The translations under genes were made by a program, and so were the position numbers. This document shows positions 11,840 to 24,484 of a stretch of 64,000 nt of DNA, in pieces; within the stretch, counting starts at the first letter, position 1, and every line of letters begins with the position of its first letter. The notes beneath the pieces were generated by a model. That model was not told where the DNA came from, searched no databases, and saw only the letters and a program-made list of their open reading frames with translations. This stretch comes from Nectonema munidae (lineage: Eukaryota > Nematomorpha > Nectonematoida > Nectonematidae), in contig JAUIRK010000758.1 in NCBI GenBank assembly GCA_030549495.1, forward strand, positions 80,869-144,868, written 5' to 3'.

Positions 11840-12545
11840 GGCCTGAACGGGCACCTGTGAAGAGACATGCTTACGAAGCAAGTTTCCAACTCAATGCTAA
11901 CAATCACGCGTAGGAACAAGGGAATAAATCAGATGCGAGTAGATTTTACATTAATGAATCCATGTTACGAAAGTGGAGAAAGCAAGACCAAACACAATTT
12001 CTAAGAGAATAAAACGAGATAGCCACAATTAGAGGACAAAATTAAACAGTGGAGTATTGAACAGAGAACAGCACGTAAACGGGTCTCGACACTTTAAATT
12101 GGCCTCAAGACAAAAGCGGTGGCACTTGACATGTAGATCAGCAACTTTCAAGGAGGTCCTTCTTGATGCTTCCTTTTTATGAAAAGGCATAATCACTTTA
12201 TCCGCAAAAAAATACGGTTTTGCAGCAATTGCCAAATGATTAAAAAAAGATGGCCATTTTCAGCACCTACCACTGAAAAGAAAATTGCGCCAGAACGCAT
12301 CATCAATATGGACGAGGTCTCGTTCACCTTTGACATACTCATGAACCGTAGTGTCGAGAAAACAGGGACCAGTACGGTTTCTATACACACAACAGGAAAC
12401 TAGAAGTCATCCTTTACTGTAGTTCTCGGTTGCAAAGTTAATGGACAAATAGTACCACATATGCTATTATTCAAAAGGAAGGCGTTGTCTAAAGAAAAAG
12501 TGGCCTAGAGAAGTTTGGGTGAGAACAAATGCTTTTTCCGCTAAC
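11840..12545 (+). pseudogene. pogo/Jerky-type (CENP-B HTH, DDE_1) transposase remnant
   Basis: Broken frames read in order KRHAYEASFQLN, ESMLRKWRKQDQ (helix-turn-helix region), then APERIINMDEVSFTFDI, TSTVSIHTTGN, SSFTVVLGCKVNG and HMLLFKRKALSKEKV. The block NMDEV...TTG...TVVLGC...FKRK is the DDE_1 catalytic core of pogo-like transposases, with the first catalytic Asp still present in NMDEV. Several stops and frame changes make it non-functional. The longest open piece is 12179-12403. Confidence 0.75.
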
Positions 12546-13379
12546 TTACGTCCCTAGATAATTAAATAGCTAGATATTTGAGGTGGTTCAAAGTTAAATT
12601 GCTAGCTGCATCGGAGCGGTCTATGACAGAAAGCATTTATAAACTTTGTTAATTTGTCAATAAATCTTCTGTTCTCAAAAAAACCATAACATTCTTAAAT
12701 ATGAAATTAGAAACCTAAATCAAGTTAAAAATCAGTTCTAGATATAATTCAAAAAACATTCAAACTTAGGCGAGACCAATTCCTTCAATGACTAAAGAAA
12801 ATTTAAAACTAAAGGCATTCATTCAAAATAAGCATAGCGCTGCTACGCTTTTTTGATATGCCTGATTTTTTTAACTTTATTAATTTTTAATTTTTCATTA
12901 TTTTCGCTTTGATCAAATAACAAAACTGAAATTATTCCAAAAAAATTAGATAAATACAGCATATGGCCTAACAGATAAAGTTGAGTGTATTAAAAGGATG
13001 TCTAATTTTCGTTAAATACAAGAAAAGGAAGTTTCTAGTTTTTGAAAAAATTTACAAGTAGTTACTATAGTTGGTATTCGGTGAAAACTAACCGAAAATT
13101 AACCAGTGATTTTGATTATCAGGGATGGGATAGACGGAGTCATGGAGGCAGATAATTTTGGATAAATCAGAGTCGGAGCCAAGCTGATCATATAGTGGAG
13201 CCGTAGCTCCAACTCCTAACGATTTTCTAATTAATTTTTTGCATCTCTTATAAAATCGTTAAGTCCCGCCGAATTGAGATAGAAAGAATAACAAGTATCT
13301 ATGCTTTTTTAATTTAAACTCAACATCGCCTCCTATGATTTGAATGAAATGAGAAAGATAGGTCATTTAAGTCGAGTGT

Positions 13380-13640
13380 CTTGGAGGCTATACCACATTA
13401 TCCTTTCGAAATGTGGCACATGCAATAACTGCATTGCGCCAACTCAAGGTAGTGTTGAACAATTGTTTTCGGCTCTTCGTATTATCCATTATAACCTGCA
13501 AGTTTAAATCAAAGAAAATTTAGTATAGACATTTTGTTCCTGGAAACTTTTATTTAGATATTAAAATAGACTTGCTATTTGCATACCCTTAAATGAACAC
13601 TAAATGTGCTAAGTCTGATTTTTCAAAACTGAAACTAAAT
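13380..13640 (+). pseudogene. hAT transposase C-terminal fragment
   Basis: The frame around 13445-13505 reads TQGSVEQLFSALRIIHYNLQ, the hAT C-terminal dimerisation motif (SxExLFSALR in relatives). It is followed by a 3' region (tgtgctaagtctgatttttc) with partial similarity to 20860-20910. Only the end of the gene is left. Confidence 0.55.
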
Positions 13641-13649
13641 TTTTTAATT

Positions 13650-14905
13650 AAGAAGAATCGAAATCCGCCATTTTCTGGGAATCGGCATTTTATTAAATAT
13701 CTAATTTAATTGATTTGATTTCAATAAATAAATTAAAATTTCAAAGCACCCCCCCCCGCACTTTATTTTCGCTTGCTTTTTGAAACCTGTGTATTCTAAT
13801 ATAAAATAATGATAATTTTATTTCAGTGTACGTATATGCCCAATTTTTATAGAATAAAATGAGAAAAGTAAACAAAAATAATAAAATTAGAAATAATATG
13901 CTTAAAAAATAAAGCAAAAAGCTTATAAAAATTTTCAAGAATCGCCTAAACAAGTGGTTCTCATTGTGGATGCTAGAACCTCGATGAGACCGTTTTAAAA
14001 ATTTTAGCGGCACTTTGAATAAAAAGTATTCGTTATTAAATTTTTCTTGATTGTAACAAGGAAATATTTTGTACAATTTAGTTATATTTTGGAAAATAAT
14101 TTAAATATAAATTAGTCTTATGGACGATATTAACAGATGGCCGTTAAGATAGGTTTGACTGTAGCATTTTCCCTAAGATTATATGGTATATGGACATAGT
14201 ACTGTAAATTAAATTTTAGGTAATAAAAGAAAGCGCATAGATGTTTCGGAGGTGATATCAGAATTAAAATATTTAAATTAAGAAAATAAACACTAAAATG
14301 GGCGAGATGGAAAGTTTTGCATTATTTATTCTGAAGGAAAAAATATTTTATAAAGGTCATTTCTCGGAAAATATATCATCAAAGGGACATTTCTTTATAG
14401 AAAAAAAATAGTAAGCATATGGGTTAAAAAAAATTAAATTAATTGATCACAAATTATACTGAAAATATAATATAAAATTATAAGTATTTATGGATACAAC
14501 TTAATTGAATCAGATTTACCAACATACAATAATTTTTTGAAAAATTTTATATTTAAAATATTTATATAATGAAAATATATTAATAAAATTTATGATATAA
14601 AAATTAATTTAAAAAATAAACATTGTTTTATGTTTAGAATGTTATACTCTATTTGTATAAATCTTTTAAACTTAAATTACTTTTAAATGACACAAGTTTA
14701 AAGTGTCACCATAAAAATAAATCGGACAGAGAATGAATAAAATCAAAAATAATAAAATTAATGTCTAGATCGCTACTATAATCTATTTAATTAATCCACC
14801 ATCAGGTCTTTTTTTCATGATTCAACAAGCCCTCTAATTATCTCTTTTAGATAAAAAAATATCTCAGTATACAATGTCATTCTTAATTATAAATCAATTA
14901 TCAAC
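13650..14905. other. No gene seen
   Basis: Very AT-rich. The 111-codon - strand frame at 13741-14076 is Leu/Phe/Ile-rich low-complexity translation starting from a C-run and matches nothing known to me. Confidence 0.55.
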
Positions 14906-14910
14906 ACTCG

Positions 14911-15115
14911 GTAGGAGAGCCTCAAAGGTTGTTAGGGTGTACCTCTCAGCTTAACAGTTGAAGGTCAGGGGTTCGATCCCAAGGCTTCCAACTCTAAAAA
15001 CAAATTCATAAAAACTGTGATTAACCATCTTAAGCATAATGCGAACATATAGCCTTACGGTTGAAAGTGCTTTGATATCTCAAAGCAAACCAAACACTTG
15101 GTAGGCTAATCACAA
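14911..15115 (+). mobile_element. tRNA-derived SINE, family D
   Basis: The head carries gagagcctcaaaggttgtta (box A region) and ggttcgatccc at 14970-14980 (box B). A non-tRNA body follows with accatcttaagcataatgcg and ccttacggttgaaagtgc. The tRNA-like part does not fold as an intact tRNA, so a SINE is preferred. It is the only copy seen in the window. Confidence 0.5.
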
Positions 15116-15392
15116 ATTAGAAAAAAGTAAAAAATATTAAGGCTATAATTGTGTATTCTCTAAAAATTTAATTTATTTCAAAATTGATTAATTAGTGTAA
15201 GTAAGAAGCAAAATATATATTAGCACTATCGAAATTTTCCATATGCTAGCGAATTGCCATATGCTTGATGGGATTCAAATTTGCAGTTTTCCAGAAAATT
15301 TGCTTGCGGATTGATAAGATAAATAGTGAAAATTAACTCGAAGTTATGGGCAGGATTGTATTTGACGCGATAAACAAATTATGTTTTATTAA

Positions 15393-15393
<1 letters not shown>

Positions 15394-15443
<50 letters not shown>

Positions 15444-15452
15444 AGAGAGAGA
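15394..15452. repeat. (GA)n microsatellite
   Basis: About 59 bp of GA dinucleotide repeat with two small interruptions. Overlapping predicted frames made of alternating Arg/Glu or Ser/Leu are artefacts of this repeat. Confidence 0.95.
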
Positions 15453-15454
15453 AC

Positions 15455-17700
15455 TCATAAATTGTTACAAATATTATCAACTTAAAAGTTCTTTTATGAA
15501 TTTTCTTTTTAAAAGAAAGCAACGACATAAAAACGTCATCAAATAGAATTTTGTTATCAAGGTAAAAATCATTACATTTATTCAAAATAGAGATATTTGG
15601 TCCTTTCAGTTTATTATAAATTTTCAATGGTTTGCTTAATCTCCTAGTATAATATATGGGGTTTTTATTATATTTAATCAACGAATGTAAATGCCAATTG
15701 AACTTTTTATAAAGAAAAACTCCTACTCTCTGCTTGAAAATTTCATCTAATTTTAACCACTTTTTATGAGTCTAAAAAGAAATAGAAACAGGGTACTTAT
15801 TTGTGCTAAAGAAATTTTTTAATTATTTACTGATGGGCTGAGCAAAGAAAAGTATTAGAAAGTATATGGATAATATGATTTTTAGTCCATTAATAATAAT
15901 TGTATATGGAGTTCCTTTAAAATACAAGGTGGCCAATTATGATTTTAGGTTGATTAGGAAAGAAGTGAAACTCTTGTGTAAATATATTGGAATCAGGGCA
16001 ATAAAAGATAATGGCGTGTTTCGAATTTTTTATAGTTAAATCTACAAATATTGTTTGATGATTTTTAATATGGTAAGAGTAAGAGTTGGGCGTTAGGGTT
16101 AGGGTTAGTGTTATATGAGGTTAGCACAAATTAGTCACGCCCGTAAGATTTACACGGGTATTGCTCAGACATCCTTCTGATTAGACAACATGGTGGAGAG
16201 TATTTCATTTTCGATCAAATGTAGGAATTCGATTTCGGTTATTTGTAGTCTGGAGGAAGGAAGAACGTAAAAATTGGCTAAGTTATTTCTGAGCTATCGG
16301 GTGTGTATTTTGACTCTTTTCAAGTCTAAATAAGTTACGGATCTTTAATAAGGTGGATTTGAAGGCATTTGTTTTGCAAGCCAGGCTAAGTTATAGTTAT
16401 CGAGTATATTTGAGTGAAGTAGATCAAAATAAGTTGATAATGGGGTGAGTTAATAAAGATGTTGTGTACAAAATTAAATTTAAAAAAATAAATGGATCAA
16501 TGATTATTTTCTACATAAGGTAAAATTCCAAGGTAATCTTTTCAGAAAATTGATTAAAAACAAAAAATAGTAAGTATTTTCACTTAAAAAAAGTCTTTGT
16601 TCGTGTAAATACACGTTTTTCCATATGGTTTGCAAAACGTAATATTACTAAAATTTCATGGAAAAGTATTACTGTAATAACAGAATTTTGTGTAAGGAAA
16701 TCAATTTTTGAAGAATAATACAAATGAAAATTTAAATATTCATTAATAAAGATGAAGAATACATCGATGGACGATTTATAGCTGATGCATTAAATACTTT
16801 TTCATTGAAAAATTCAAGAATTTGATATATGAAAATGAATGTCGTATTAATTAATATGGAACATCCCTATTTTGCCTTAATGAGAAATCTCATTAAACGA
16901 TGTCCTTATTAGTATTAATTCAGTCAATAACCATAATTTCTATGGACATACATCTAAATTAATTAAGTATTTACCACTTATATGTTCTCCCTTATGTCAT
17001 ATTTCCCATAAGTTAAAAGAAAGTTAAGTATCCTAATTATTTTAAAATTTCAAAAATTATCCATATTGCGAAAAGAGGCTCTAAATCTGAATTGAATAAT
17101 TTTAGGCGAAAAACTATTATTCTGTGAGTTAGTTTCTGGATATATGTATTGTTGGTGTGAAACAGGATGAGAATGCCCTTTTCAAGATAATTGCTTATGA
17201 TGTAGGGTGTTTGTTATCGGTGAGATTATTGATGATTGCAGAATGCTAGAAATGTGGTCGTTGCGATGATTTGGTTATTGAGTGTTTTTTTGAGAACAGT
17301 TAGTGTTTTTATTTGGCATGAAAATTGATTAGAGAGTATTAGATTAGAAAAAATAAAAGAATTTCATCTATATAAATTATAAAATTTTCTACAAACGAAG
17401 TTATTCCTCACATAATTGCAAATTGTTTCATTGCAATATAAGTCAAATTGATTTTTCATCTCTCTATTGTATTAGTAACAGCAACTTTGCTTTTTAATAT
17501 TTTATAAACTTATATAGTCTTAAAAAAAGTATAAAAAATTTAAAGAGTTTTTTTTACAAAAAAATTTCAAAAGATTCTGTTTGTAATCAAAATAAAATTA
17601 AGTACAAAAAAATTATTGTTTTACAAATAAAATATTAGAAATCCTAAATACTTGTATTTTTCGCGTAGATTTGCTGAAAAAAAGGAAAATATTTTGAAAT
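15455..17700. other. No gene seen
   Basis: AT-rich. It includes two TTAGGG words at about 16093-16106, too few to be a telomeric array. Confidence 0.55.
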
Positions 17701-17706
17701 TGATTA

Positions 17707-18950
17707 GTGGCATTTTCGATGTCAAACTTAAAAGTACGATTTCTTTCCAATCTGAAGATTTCATCCCGCATATTTCACAAGTTAAAACACCTAATGCTTA
17801 TCACTACTTTATTATATTCTTTTTTCATCCTAGGTCTTACTATCAATGAGATACGAATAGCAGTTTGTTCACTAAATAATATTAAATCAAGCGGATATGT
17901 TGAAATTAAATTAAGGGTAATTATTTCTTCATTAGCTTTTATCAAAAAACCTCTTTTATTCCTATATAATTTATTACTTTCATGTGGTATTTTCACTAAC
18001 TCTCTAAAAATGGTCAAAATTATTCCCCTAACCCTAAATAGTAAAGGACTTTCATTGTCAATTTTTAGACATATTTCGGTGCTTTCTAAATTTTCTAAAA
18101 TATTTAAAAAAATTGTCTTTAAAAAATGTTTTCTTTTATCGAGAGATTTAATTTAATTTTGCCACAACAATTTGCTTTTCTTCACGGATCCTCTACGAAA
18201 AGGGCACTGCTTAATTTTTGTTTCAGTATTTTTGAGAGTTTTTATGGTAAAGATTTATCTTTTGCTGTATGTCTTAACTACGAAAAACTTTCGATATTTT
18301 AAACCATAGTTATTTATTGCCCAAGTTTTATAGACTAGAATTTCACTCACGCTTTCTCACATGGCTTTGAACTTATTTATAAAAGAGATTTTTCTTATAG
18401 TAAATATTGAACGCTTATTTATGATGATGACGTTACAATTCTTTTAAAATTTTTGGATTTTAAGCTTGTTTTCTATGTTATCATCAATATTTGTGATTCT
18501 CTTTGGTCAAAAATGAACCTCTTAACTATTAATTACAAAAAATGTAGATATATGATCTTCTCTACTAGATCTACAAAGTTTAATTTCTCGATAAATCTTT
18601 TTTAGAAAGAGTTTCTGATTTTAGTTTTCTAGGTGTTATTCTTAGGGAAAAATTTTCTTGTGGGCTCCACATAATAGCTATCATTGTTAAAATTTTTTGT
18701 TTCGATGTTGTCTTGAGTAAAATTGAAAAACTCATTTCACCCAGAATTCTAAAAATACTGTAATAGCTTATATTTTTCGATATATTACTATGCCTATATA
18801 TTTTGGGGCTCCTCCAACTAACATTTGATTAACATTTTCATCGTCAATCCAATTAGTTAAAAGAATCGAGACTTATAAGGCCTTACCAGACTCAAAATTT
18901 TTTAAGTCTTTAGATAGAAGAAAAAAAAGAATAGAATTTTCCACTTTTAT
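17707..18950 (+). pseudogene. LINE reverse transcriptase remnant (CR1/jockey-like)
   Basis: The open frame 17707-18156 contains NEIRIAVCSLNNIKSSGYV, PLLFLYNLLLSCGIF, LKMVKIIPL and FRHISVLSKFSKIFKKIV. These are the fingers and palm blocks of a non-LTR reverse transcriptase (relatives: IPIFKKG...YRPISLLS..SKIFEKI). Downstream, broken frames give FGFLHGSSTKRALLNF, then thumb-like SDFSFLGVILREKFSCG and ISPRILKIL. There are many stops between. No endonuclease domain is visible, so this is a truncated, old copy. Confidence 0.65.
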
Positions 18951-18959
18951 GAAGTTTGG

Positions 18960-20415
18960 TGGATAAATATTACTTATTGAATTTAATTGTTAACTATTTA
19001 AATAAAGATTTTGTCATAGTTCTCTCTCTATTCACAAGATCAAAATTTCATAAGTTTATTTTGTAATTATATTCTTTCGCTCTCTTTTCTTCTCACTCAG
19101 TTCTTCCTTTTAGCTGTTTAAAAGAAAAGATAAGTGTTGCGATCTTTAAAACCAACGAAAATAACAGTGTTGGAATTTAAACAAATTTTATTTTAAAAAT
19201 TATATTTATAATAAAATATAGTTGTAAGTACTGATAGAATTTTTTTTTAACTGTTGCGTCCATTTTATATTTTAAAATATTTTCCTCTGATAAATGAACT
19301 TTCTCCGTCAACGGGGGTTTTCTCTAGGACTCAATAAATTAGAGGTAATCTTGTATAAACTAGTCTCATATCCTATTACAAACTCAGTAATGACATTGAT
19401 GAGGATCCGAAAGAAAAATTTAAAGTCATTTAAAATAATCAGATTAGAAATTGCTCTGACATATCAAAGATTCTTTAAGATGATTTTTGATGAGTAAAAA
19501 GATAATTCTGTTAAATTAGAGTTAAATAATTATTACAATAAAAAAAAATATTTTTTAATTTAATTTTTTGTTTTGTCAATATTTTACTCAAATTGTATAA
19601 AAATTAAACTTAGGTTTTTTTTGTATATTTATAAACACTTTTATCATTTTGAATCAGGTTTTTTATTTTTATAAAAATATATTAAAATTTTAAATGAAAA
19701 AGCGAATTTTATTTATTGAAAGGTTTGTCTCCTCCCTAAGTTAGCAATTGAGGCAAGCATATCAACCTACTTTCGAAAGTGCCTAGATATATCTACCTAA
19801 AGTGTTGTCTCCATCCTTCTTTTTTTTTTGGGAATTATGACCCCTTTAATTGATATCCATAGTCATAAGAGGAGAATAAAATAGTGTGTCTATCGCATCA
19901 AATATTTTATGTCCATCACGATAGACTTTTTTTCTTCCTCTTATGACCATGGACATCGTGGTGTCCGAAATATTAAATTAATAAAGCTTCTGCATTTTGT
20001 ATTGTTCTATTTTTTTCTAGATATATTTCAAGAACAAAATGTTTTGGCTTTTCAACTATAGCATTCTAATCGTGTTGTGAAAATTTACTACCCTTTCTGA
20101 TAGCACCTAAAATCTATCTGAATTTGGCAACTTTTCCACTGTAATTTTTATTCTTTAAATTTAGCTTGAAAGTGAAAATCGGTTGTTTCGAATCAGTTTC
20201 TTTTAATAAATTGATATTTTAAAAAGGTCTTGCAGAGTCGATTCGCATAAAACGATTGATATATGATATAATTTTCAGCAAAATTTTTATTTCTCACTTT
20301 ATACTTTTATTTAAAATATTTAGTGCTATCTGCATCTATAAAAAGTAACGAATAAGCTATATATGATGAGAACAGTTTAAAATAAATTATGTAGGATTAA
20401 AAGATTGTAAAATTT
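18960..20415. other. LINE tail region and unassigned DNA
   Basis: 18960-19170 may be the decayed 3' end of the LINE at 17.7 kb. The rest, apart from the hairpin at 19853-19957, shows nothing recognisable. Confidence 0.4.
19853..19957. repeat. Short foldback hairpin
   Basis: The left arm tgatatccatagtcataaga, then ggag and gtgtctatcg, is matched in inverse by cgatagac, cctcttatgaccatgg and acatc on the right. The ~105 bp could form a stem of about 40 bp with a ~20-nt loop. It is likely a small MITE. Confidence 0.6.
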
Positions 20416-20421
20416 GGTTGA

Positions 20422-20493
20422 CCCCTTCAGCTTAATTTGTATAAAACTCATTGAGAAAGAAAGCAGACAATAGAAAACAAATGCTTGAAAGGG
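20422..20493. mobile_element. Short piggyBac-type MITE
   Basis: 72 bp with ends ccccttcagc and gcttgaaaggg. It is flanked by TTGA (20418-20421, a one-base variant) and TTAA (20494-20497). The interior has agcagacaat, a variant of the family word gcagacga. Confidence 0.5.
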
Positions 20494-20504
20494 TTAAGAA
20501 AAAT

Positions 20505-20571
20505 ATTTTAAATATATATTGGAACACATAACACTTATGCATACATGTTTTTCCAATAAACATGGCAACTT
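20505..20571 (-). repeat. Solo fragment of the inverted-arm repeat
   Basis: On the - strand this reads gttgccatgtttattgg, then cataagtgttatgtgttcc. It matches 26238-26292, just inside the left arm of the long inverted repeat. It lies exactly between two piggyBac-type MITEs. Confidence 0.65.
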
Positions 20572-20574
20572 TAA

Positions 20575-20692
20575 CCCCTTGAGCTCCAGAATTTTTAAGA
20601 CTATTTTTCTGCTTTTTTTTCATTATATTTTATGCATTTAACTCATACCATTTTAATTTCTTGTGGCGCGTCTAATGCTGGTGCTCAAAGGG
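20575..20692. mobile_element. piggyBac-type MITE, TTAA duplication
   Basis: The inverted ends ccccttgagctcc and ggtgctcaaaggg are flanked by TTAA at 20571-20574 and 20693-20696. They are related to the ends of the 3411-3532 element. Confidence 0.7.
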
Positions 20693-20699
20693 TTAAATC

Positions 20700-22555
20700 T
20701 TGCATCAGAGATATATGCATCAGACTTTGCATCAGAGATATGTGCGTTGAATCTAAGACAAAATTAGCTTTGGATAGCTGCTTAAATATCTGAAATCCTT
20801 CATTTAACTTTAAAACTTTTATAAAGTGTAACATTTGTTTTTGATAAATTCGCATACTGCTTAATGAGCAGTGAATGCCCTAAGTCAGATTTTTTAATTC
20901 AAGACGAAACAGAATTGCCCTTTTTTGAGAACCATCTTAATTGGAATCGTAGTGAATTTTGGTATCCACAACATTTGTAAACTAATTCCTCATTTAAGAT
21001 TTAAACTACGAAAGCGTTAGCTTTAGATTCAGTTGTGTTTTTGATTTCTTATAATGACGCCCTTATCTTTCCAGTTATGGTAGAATATTCCTTCCTTGTA
21101 TGTAATACAGACACAAAAGAAGATTAATTGCGATCAGTTTTAAATCAGCTTACAAGGATAAATATTGGCTCGGGAAAGCCATAAGCAAAATATTTTATTC
21201 GTTACAGAAATATCTTGGTATATACTGGATATCACATATCCGATAGATTTAAAATACATTATTCTAATATTTAGATAATGATAAATCGGCTGAATATCCA
21301 GTCGGGTTTAAAATCAATTGTTCGTAGCTGATTTTAGACCATGCTTTGTTTTTTTTTAATTCTGATGCCACACGAAATATTTAATCTTTAATATTCAAAG
21401 TTTTACTGAATTCACGTGAACGAAGCTCAAAAGGCCATACTTATGAATTAAAAGGCAAAAATATAAAATATTTCTTTTTTCCGTAATAAATTTTTATCCT
21501 AAAATGATAATGCAAGATAAAAATTTAGTTCATCACGAAAAGATTTAATGAAATCCTTGTGCGTGATGCCTGCTAAAGATAGATATATTAGACAACCATT
21601 TATTCACATTAAGCCTCAATTTCCTTGTTTAGTGATATCCAATTAATTTCATTTCTTCAATAATAATAAATCATTTACAGTACCAAATATTCAACTAAAT
21701 ATAAAGATGGAAATGGCAGCAACAAATTTCTAGCAAAAGCGGTTTTATTTTGTATTAAAACACTCCTAAATCTAAAATGCTACCGTATCGAAATATCTGA
21801 AATATCCAATTGGCTGTATCACCACCATTGGCTGTTGGAAAATTAATTTGTTTAGATGAGAAAATCTTTCTTTTGAATTCTAATATTTTCAGATGATTTA
21901 CAATGAATCGTAGGGCAGCATCAGCTATATTTTATTTTTAAACAGTAAAACTGATCGAAACTTTTGTCAAAAATATGTTTGGCATGCTTGAATAAACTTA
22001 AAAAGACCAAATATCCTTGTGTTTGCATCCACCATAGTTTTATTTGATTCTTCGAATTGTTTATCCAATTCTTAAATAACTAAAAAAGCTTTAATTAAAA
22101 GGTTTCAATGATTAATTAATCGAAAAAAATTAAGTAGCAATGAAAAAAAATGGAAAAAATTTACATAAAAAAGAAAAAAAAGATGTAAAAAACTTAAGGA
22201 GTTTAGACAATTGTTATATGAAATGAGTTGTGTATAGAGGTATAGGTGAGTACACATAAAAGTAAGAGATTATATATAAGTGTGTTAGAAAATTTAAAAG
22301 TTAAAAAAATGGAAAATATAATAGATTTTTCGCTATATATATACATTATGCATATGAAATCAAAAAAGGGGTAATTTATTTGCACCGCTTGAGTGGTATT
22401 TAGAGTGAAGAAAAAGATTCATAAGTATTAATGAATTAAATGATAGTGTCAAGTACGGTTTATTTTATGAGTAACAGATTTTTTGAACAAATAGTAGCTA
22501 CGAAAGTCGAGAAAAAAGACTAAAACATCAAATAGTTCTATGAATCCTTTCAAGC
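20700..22555. other. No gene seen
   Basis: 20860-20910 weakly resembles the 3' region of the hAT fragment at 13.6 kb. Otherwise plain AT-rich DNA. Confidence 0.5.
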
Positions 22556-22559
22556 AATT

Positions 22560-22870
22560 CCTCTTGGATAAAATCACCTTACTTTTGTAAGTGTGGAGTA
22601 GAAGTTTCATGTCGTCTGCATTTTAGTTTCCACGCAAAATTGCTTGAAGAGACGCTCACATTTTGCATGATATTATTGCTACATCTTATAACTGAATTTA
22701 GTACTTCATTCAGAACAGAAGAAATATTTTAATACACTAAGATCTCTCTCTCTCTCTGAATAACACTGTGCACAAAATCATTTAAGGATTTTAATCTTTC
22801 ATGAATATCAAAAACCGTTTTTTTCCCAAGCATAACAGGAGCACCACCTGCAGCCCGAGATGTTATATTT
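22560..22870 (-). pseudogene. Probable ZBED5-like hAT transposase fragment
   Basis: On the - strand, GGAPVMLGKKTVFDIHERL (relatives: DGAPAMLGRNSGF) is followed by VHSVIQRE and further out by degenerate text. It fits the middle of a ZBED5-type hAT transposase. Frames are broken and only the first motif is convincing. Confidence 0.4.
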
Positions 22871-23170
22871 TTATTGACATTTCGATCATTTTTTAGCTTA
22901 CAATATAATTTAACTGGTTTCTAATGATTTGCACAATATCATTTTATTAGTTGTATCCATTTTTTTCTTTTGATAATTGAATTAAATAAAAATTTACAAA
23001 ACTAATTAGTATCAAAGTCAAGAGTTTTTCCAGTGTTGCTTCCAATCCCACCATAACCCCGGATAACTGCACAGATTTTATCAAGTCAAATGACCTTGCT
23101 TGTCATTCTAATTACATCTCTGACTTCTAACTCACTGGTCTCCCAAACTGGAGTCCACGATGCCCTGGGG

Positions 23171-24235
23171 CAGGGTTTCTCAATTGTAGGCGAATCGCCC
23201 ACTTCTAGGCTAAAATGGAATTGAGGTGGGGAATTTTTTTTGCTTTTGAGGCCTGATTTTATAGACTGTGTATTTTTTTTAAAAGAATGAAATATCACGA
23301 CTCACTTGAAATTTTGTTTTACTGCATTAACTTCTGATGGGGAAGAGGAACCTAAGTGTCTTTTGTGTTCTGAAATGTTTACATCCATTTTTTAAAGTCC
23401 GACAAGTTAAAAAGACACTTGAAAATGGAGCATTCGAGTTCAGTAAACAAAACTATAGACTATTTTAAACATCAGGCTGAACTGTTGCACAAATTTAGGT
23501 TTCATAACATAGGAATGTTTTTGCAAAATATTAAGTGTTGTTTGAAAGCGTTCTATAAAGTTTCAAAAAAACTTGTCAAAAAGTCCCATGGCATAAGAGA
23601 ACAGTTGATATTACTTTGCTGCAAAGATATCATATTGAAGGTGCTAAGAAGTTCTCAACTCGAAAAGTTTAAGCATATCTTCCTGTCAAACGGTACCGTT
23701 AGAAGGCTAATAGAAAAGATATCTAATAACATTACCGTTAGAAGTCTAATGGGAAAGATGTCTAATCACATAATGTCCCAGGTGGTTTTATTAATTCGGA
23801 ATTCGATTTTCAACTTTTTTGCAATTCAGCTTGATGAAACGACGGATCCTGCCAATTTAGCTCAGCTTTGCGTTTATGTACATATGTATATGAGAAGTAC
23901 CTGGTAGACAAATTTTTGTTTTGCAAAACTTAGCAGCAGAACAACTGCAGGACAAATATTTGACAAGATTGGAAATTTTTTACAGCACATGGTAAGCCGG
24001 AATATGGACTTGGAGTGTGTACTGACCGCACTCTGGCAATTCCTTGTTGTTGTTCTAGTTTTCAGACTCTGGCCAAGCAAAATTCTTCAGATGTAATCGG
24101 TACCCAGTGCGCTATTCATCGCCAAGCCTTAATAATGGAAACTATACCTGATGAGTTGCAAAATGTTCTCAATGAAGGCATTAAAACAACCGTCTATTTC
24201 ATTAAAGAAAATGCTTTCAACTTTTGTTTGTTTTT
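23171..24235 (+). pseudogene. ZBED5-like hAT element: 5' end and transposase N-terminal two thirds
   Basis: A hAT-style terminus, cagggtttctcaattgtagg, lies at 23171. From about 23330 broken frames give a BED finger (PKCLLCSEMF ... KLKMEH-like), then the open frame 23419-23907 with HGIREQLILLCCKDIIL, LSNGTVRRLIEKISNNI and AIQLDETTDPANLAQLCVYV. The catalytic DETTD motif is intact. A shifted frame continues VCTDRTLAI, TQCAIHRQALIMETIPDELQ and NFIKENAFN-like. It stops abruptly at a poly-T/poly-A tract at 24230. A small internal duplication has doubled the NGTVRRLIEKISNNI segment (second copy ITVRSLMGKMSNHI). Confidence 0.75.
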
Positions 24236-24384
24236 TTTTTTTAAAAAAAAAAATTTTTAAATTTTAAAAACCCTCTCCCCCCAAAAATGGGGGGGGTTTT
24301 TTAAAAAAAAAAGTTTTGAGAGAAATTTGAAAAAAAACCCCAAAATTTTCAAAAAAAACAAAAAATTTTATAATATGTGTTGTG

Positions 24385-24422
<38 letters not shown>

Positions 24423-24480
24423 TTAAAATTTTAATTTATTGAAAAAAAAAAAAAAAGAGAAAAAAAAAAACAAAAAAAAT
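24228..24480. repeat. Homopolymer-rich low-complexity tract
   Basis: There are long alternating runs of T and A with a CCCTCTCCCCCC / GGGGGGGG pair. Texture changes abruptly from the transposase on the left. It may be a real insertion of tail sequence or an assembly or consensus artefact. Confidence 0.6.
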
Positions 24481-24484
24481 AAGA

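Noticed and set aside
13741-14076. 111-codon frame starting in a C-run, possible membrane protein
   Set aside because: Leu/Phe/Ile-rich translation of AT-rich DNA with no motif or splice context.
15346-15681. Overlapping long frames on both strands over the GA tract
   Set aside because: Their length is produced by the (GA)n microsatellite, which has no stops in these frames. The flanking translation resembles nothing known.
16085-16115. TTAGGGTTAGGG, possible interstitial telomere
   Set aside because: Only two adjacent units, well within chance for AT-rich DNA. Arthropod telomeres are usually TTAGG.
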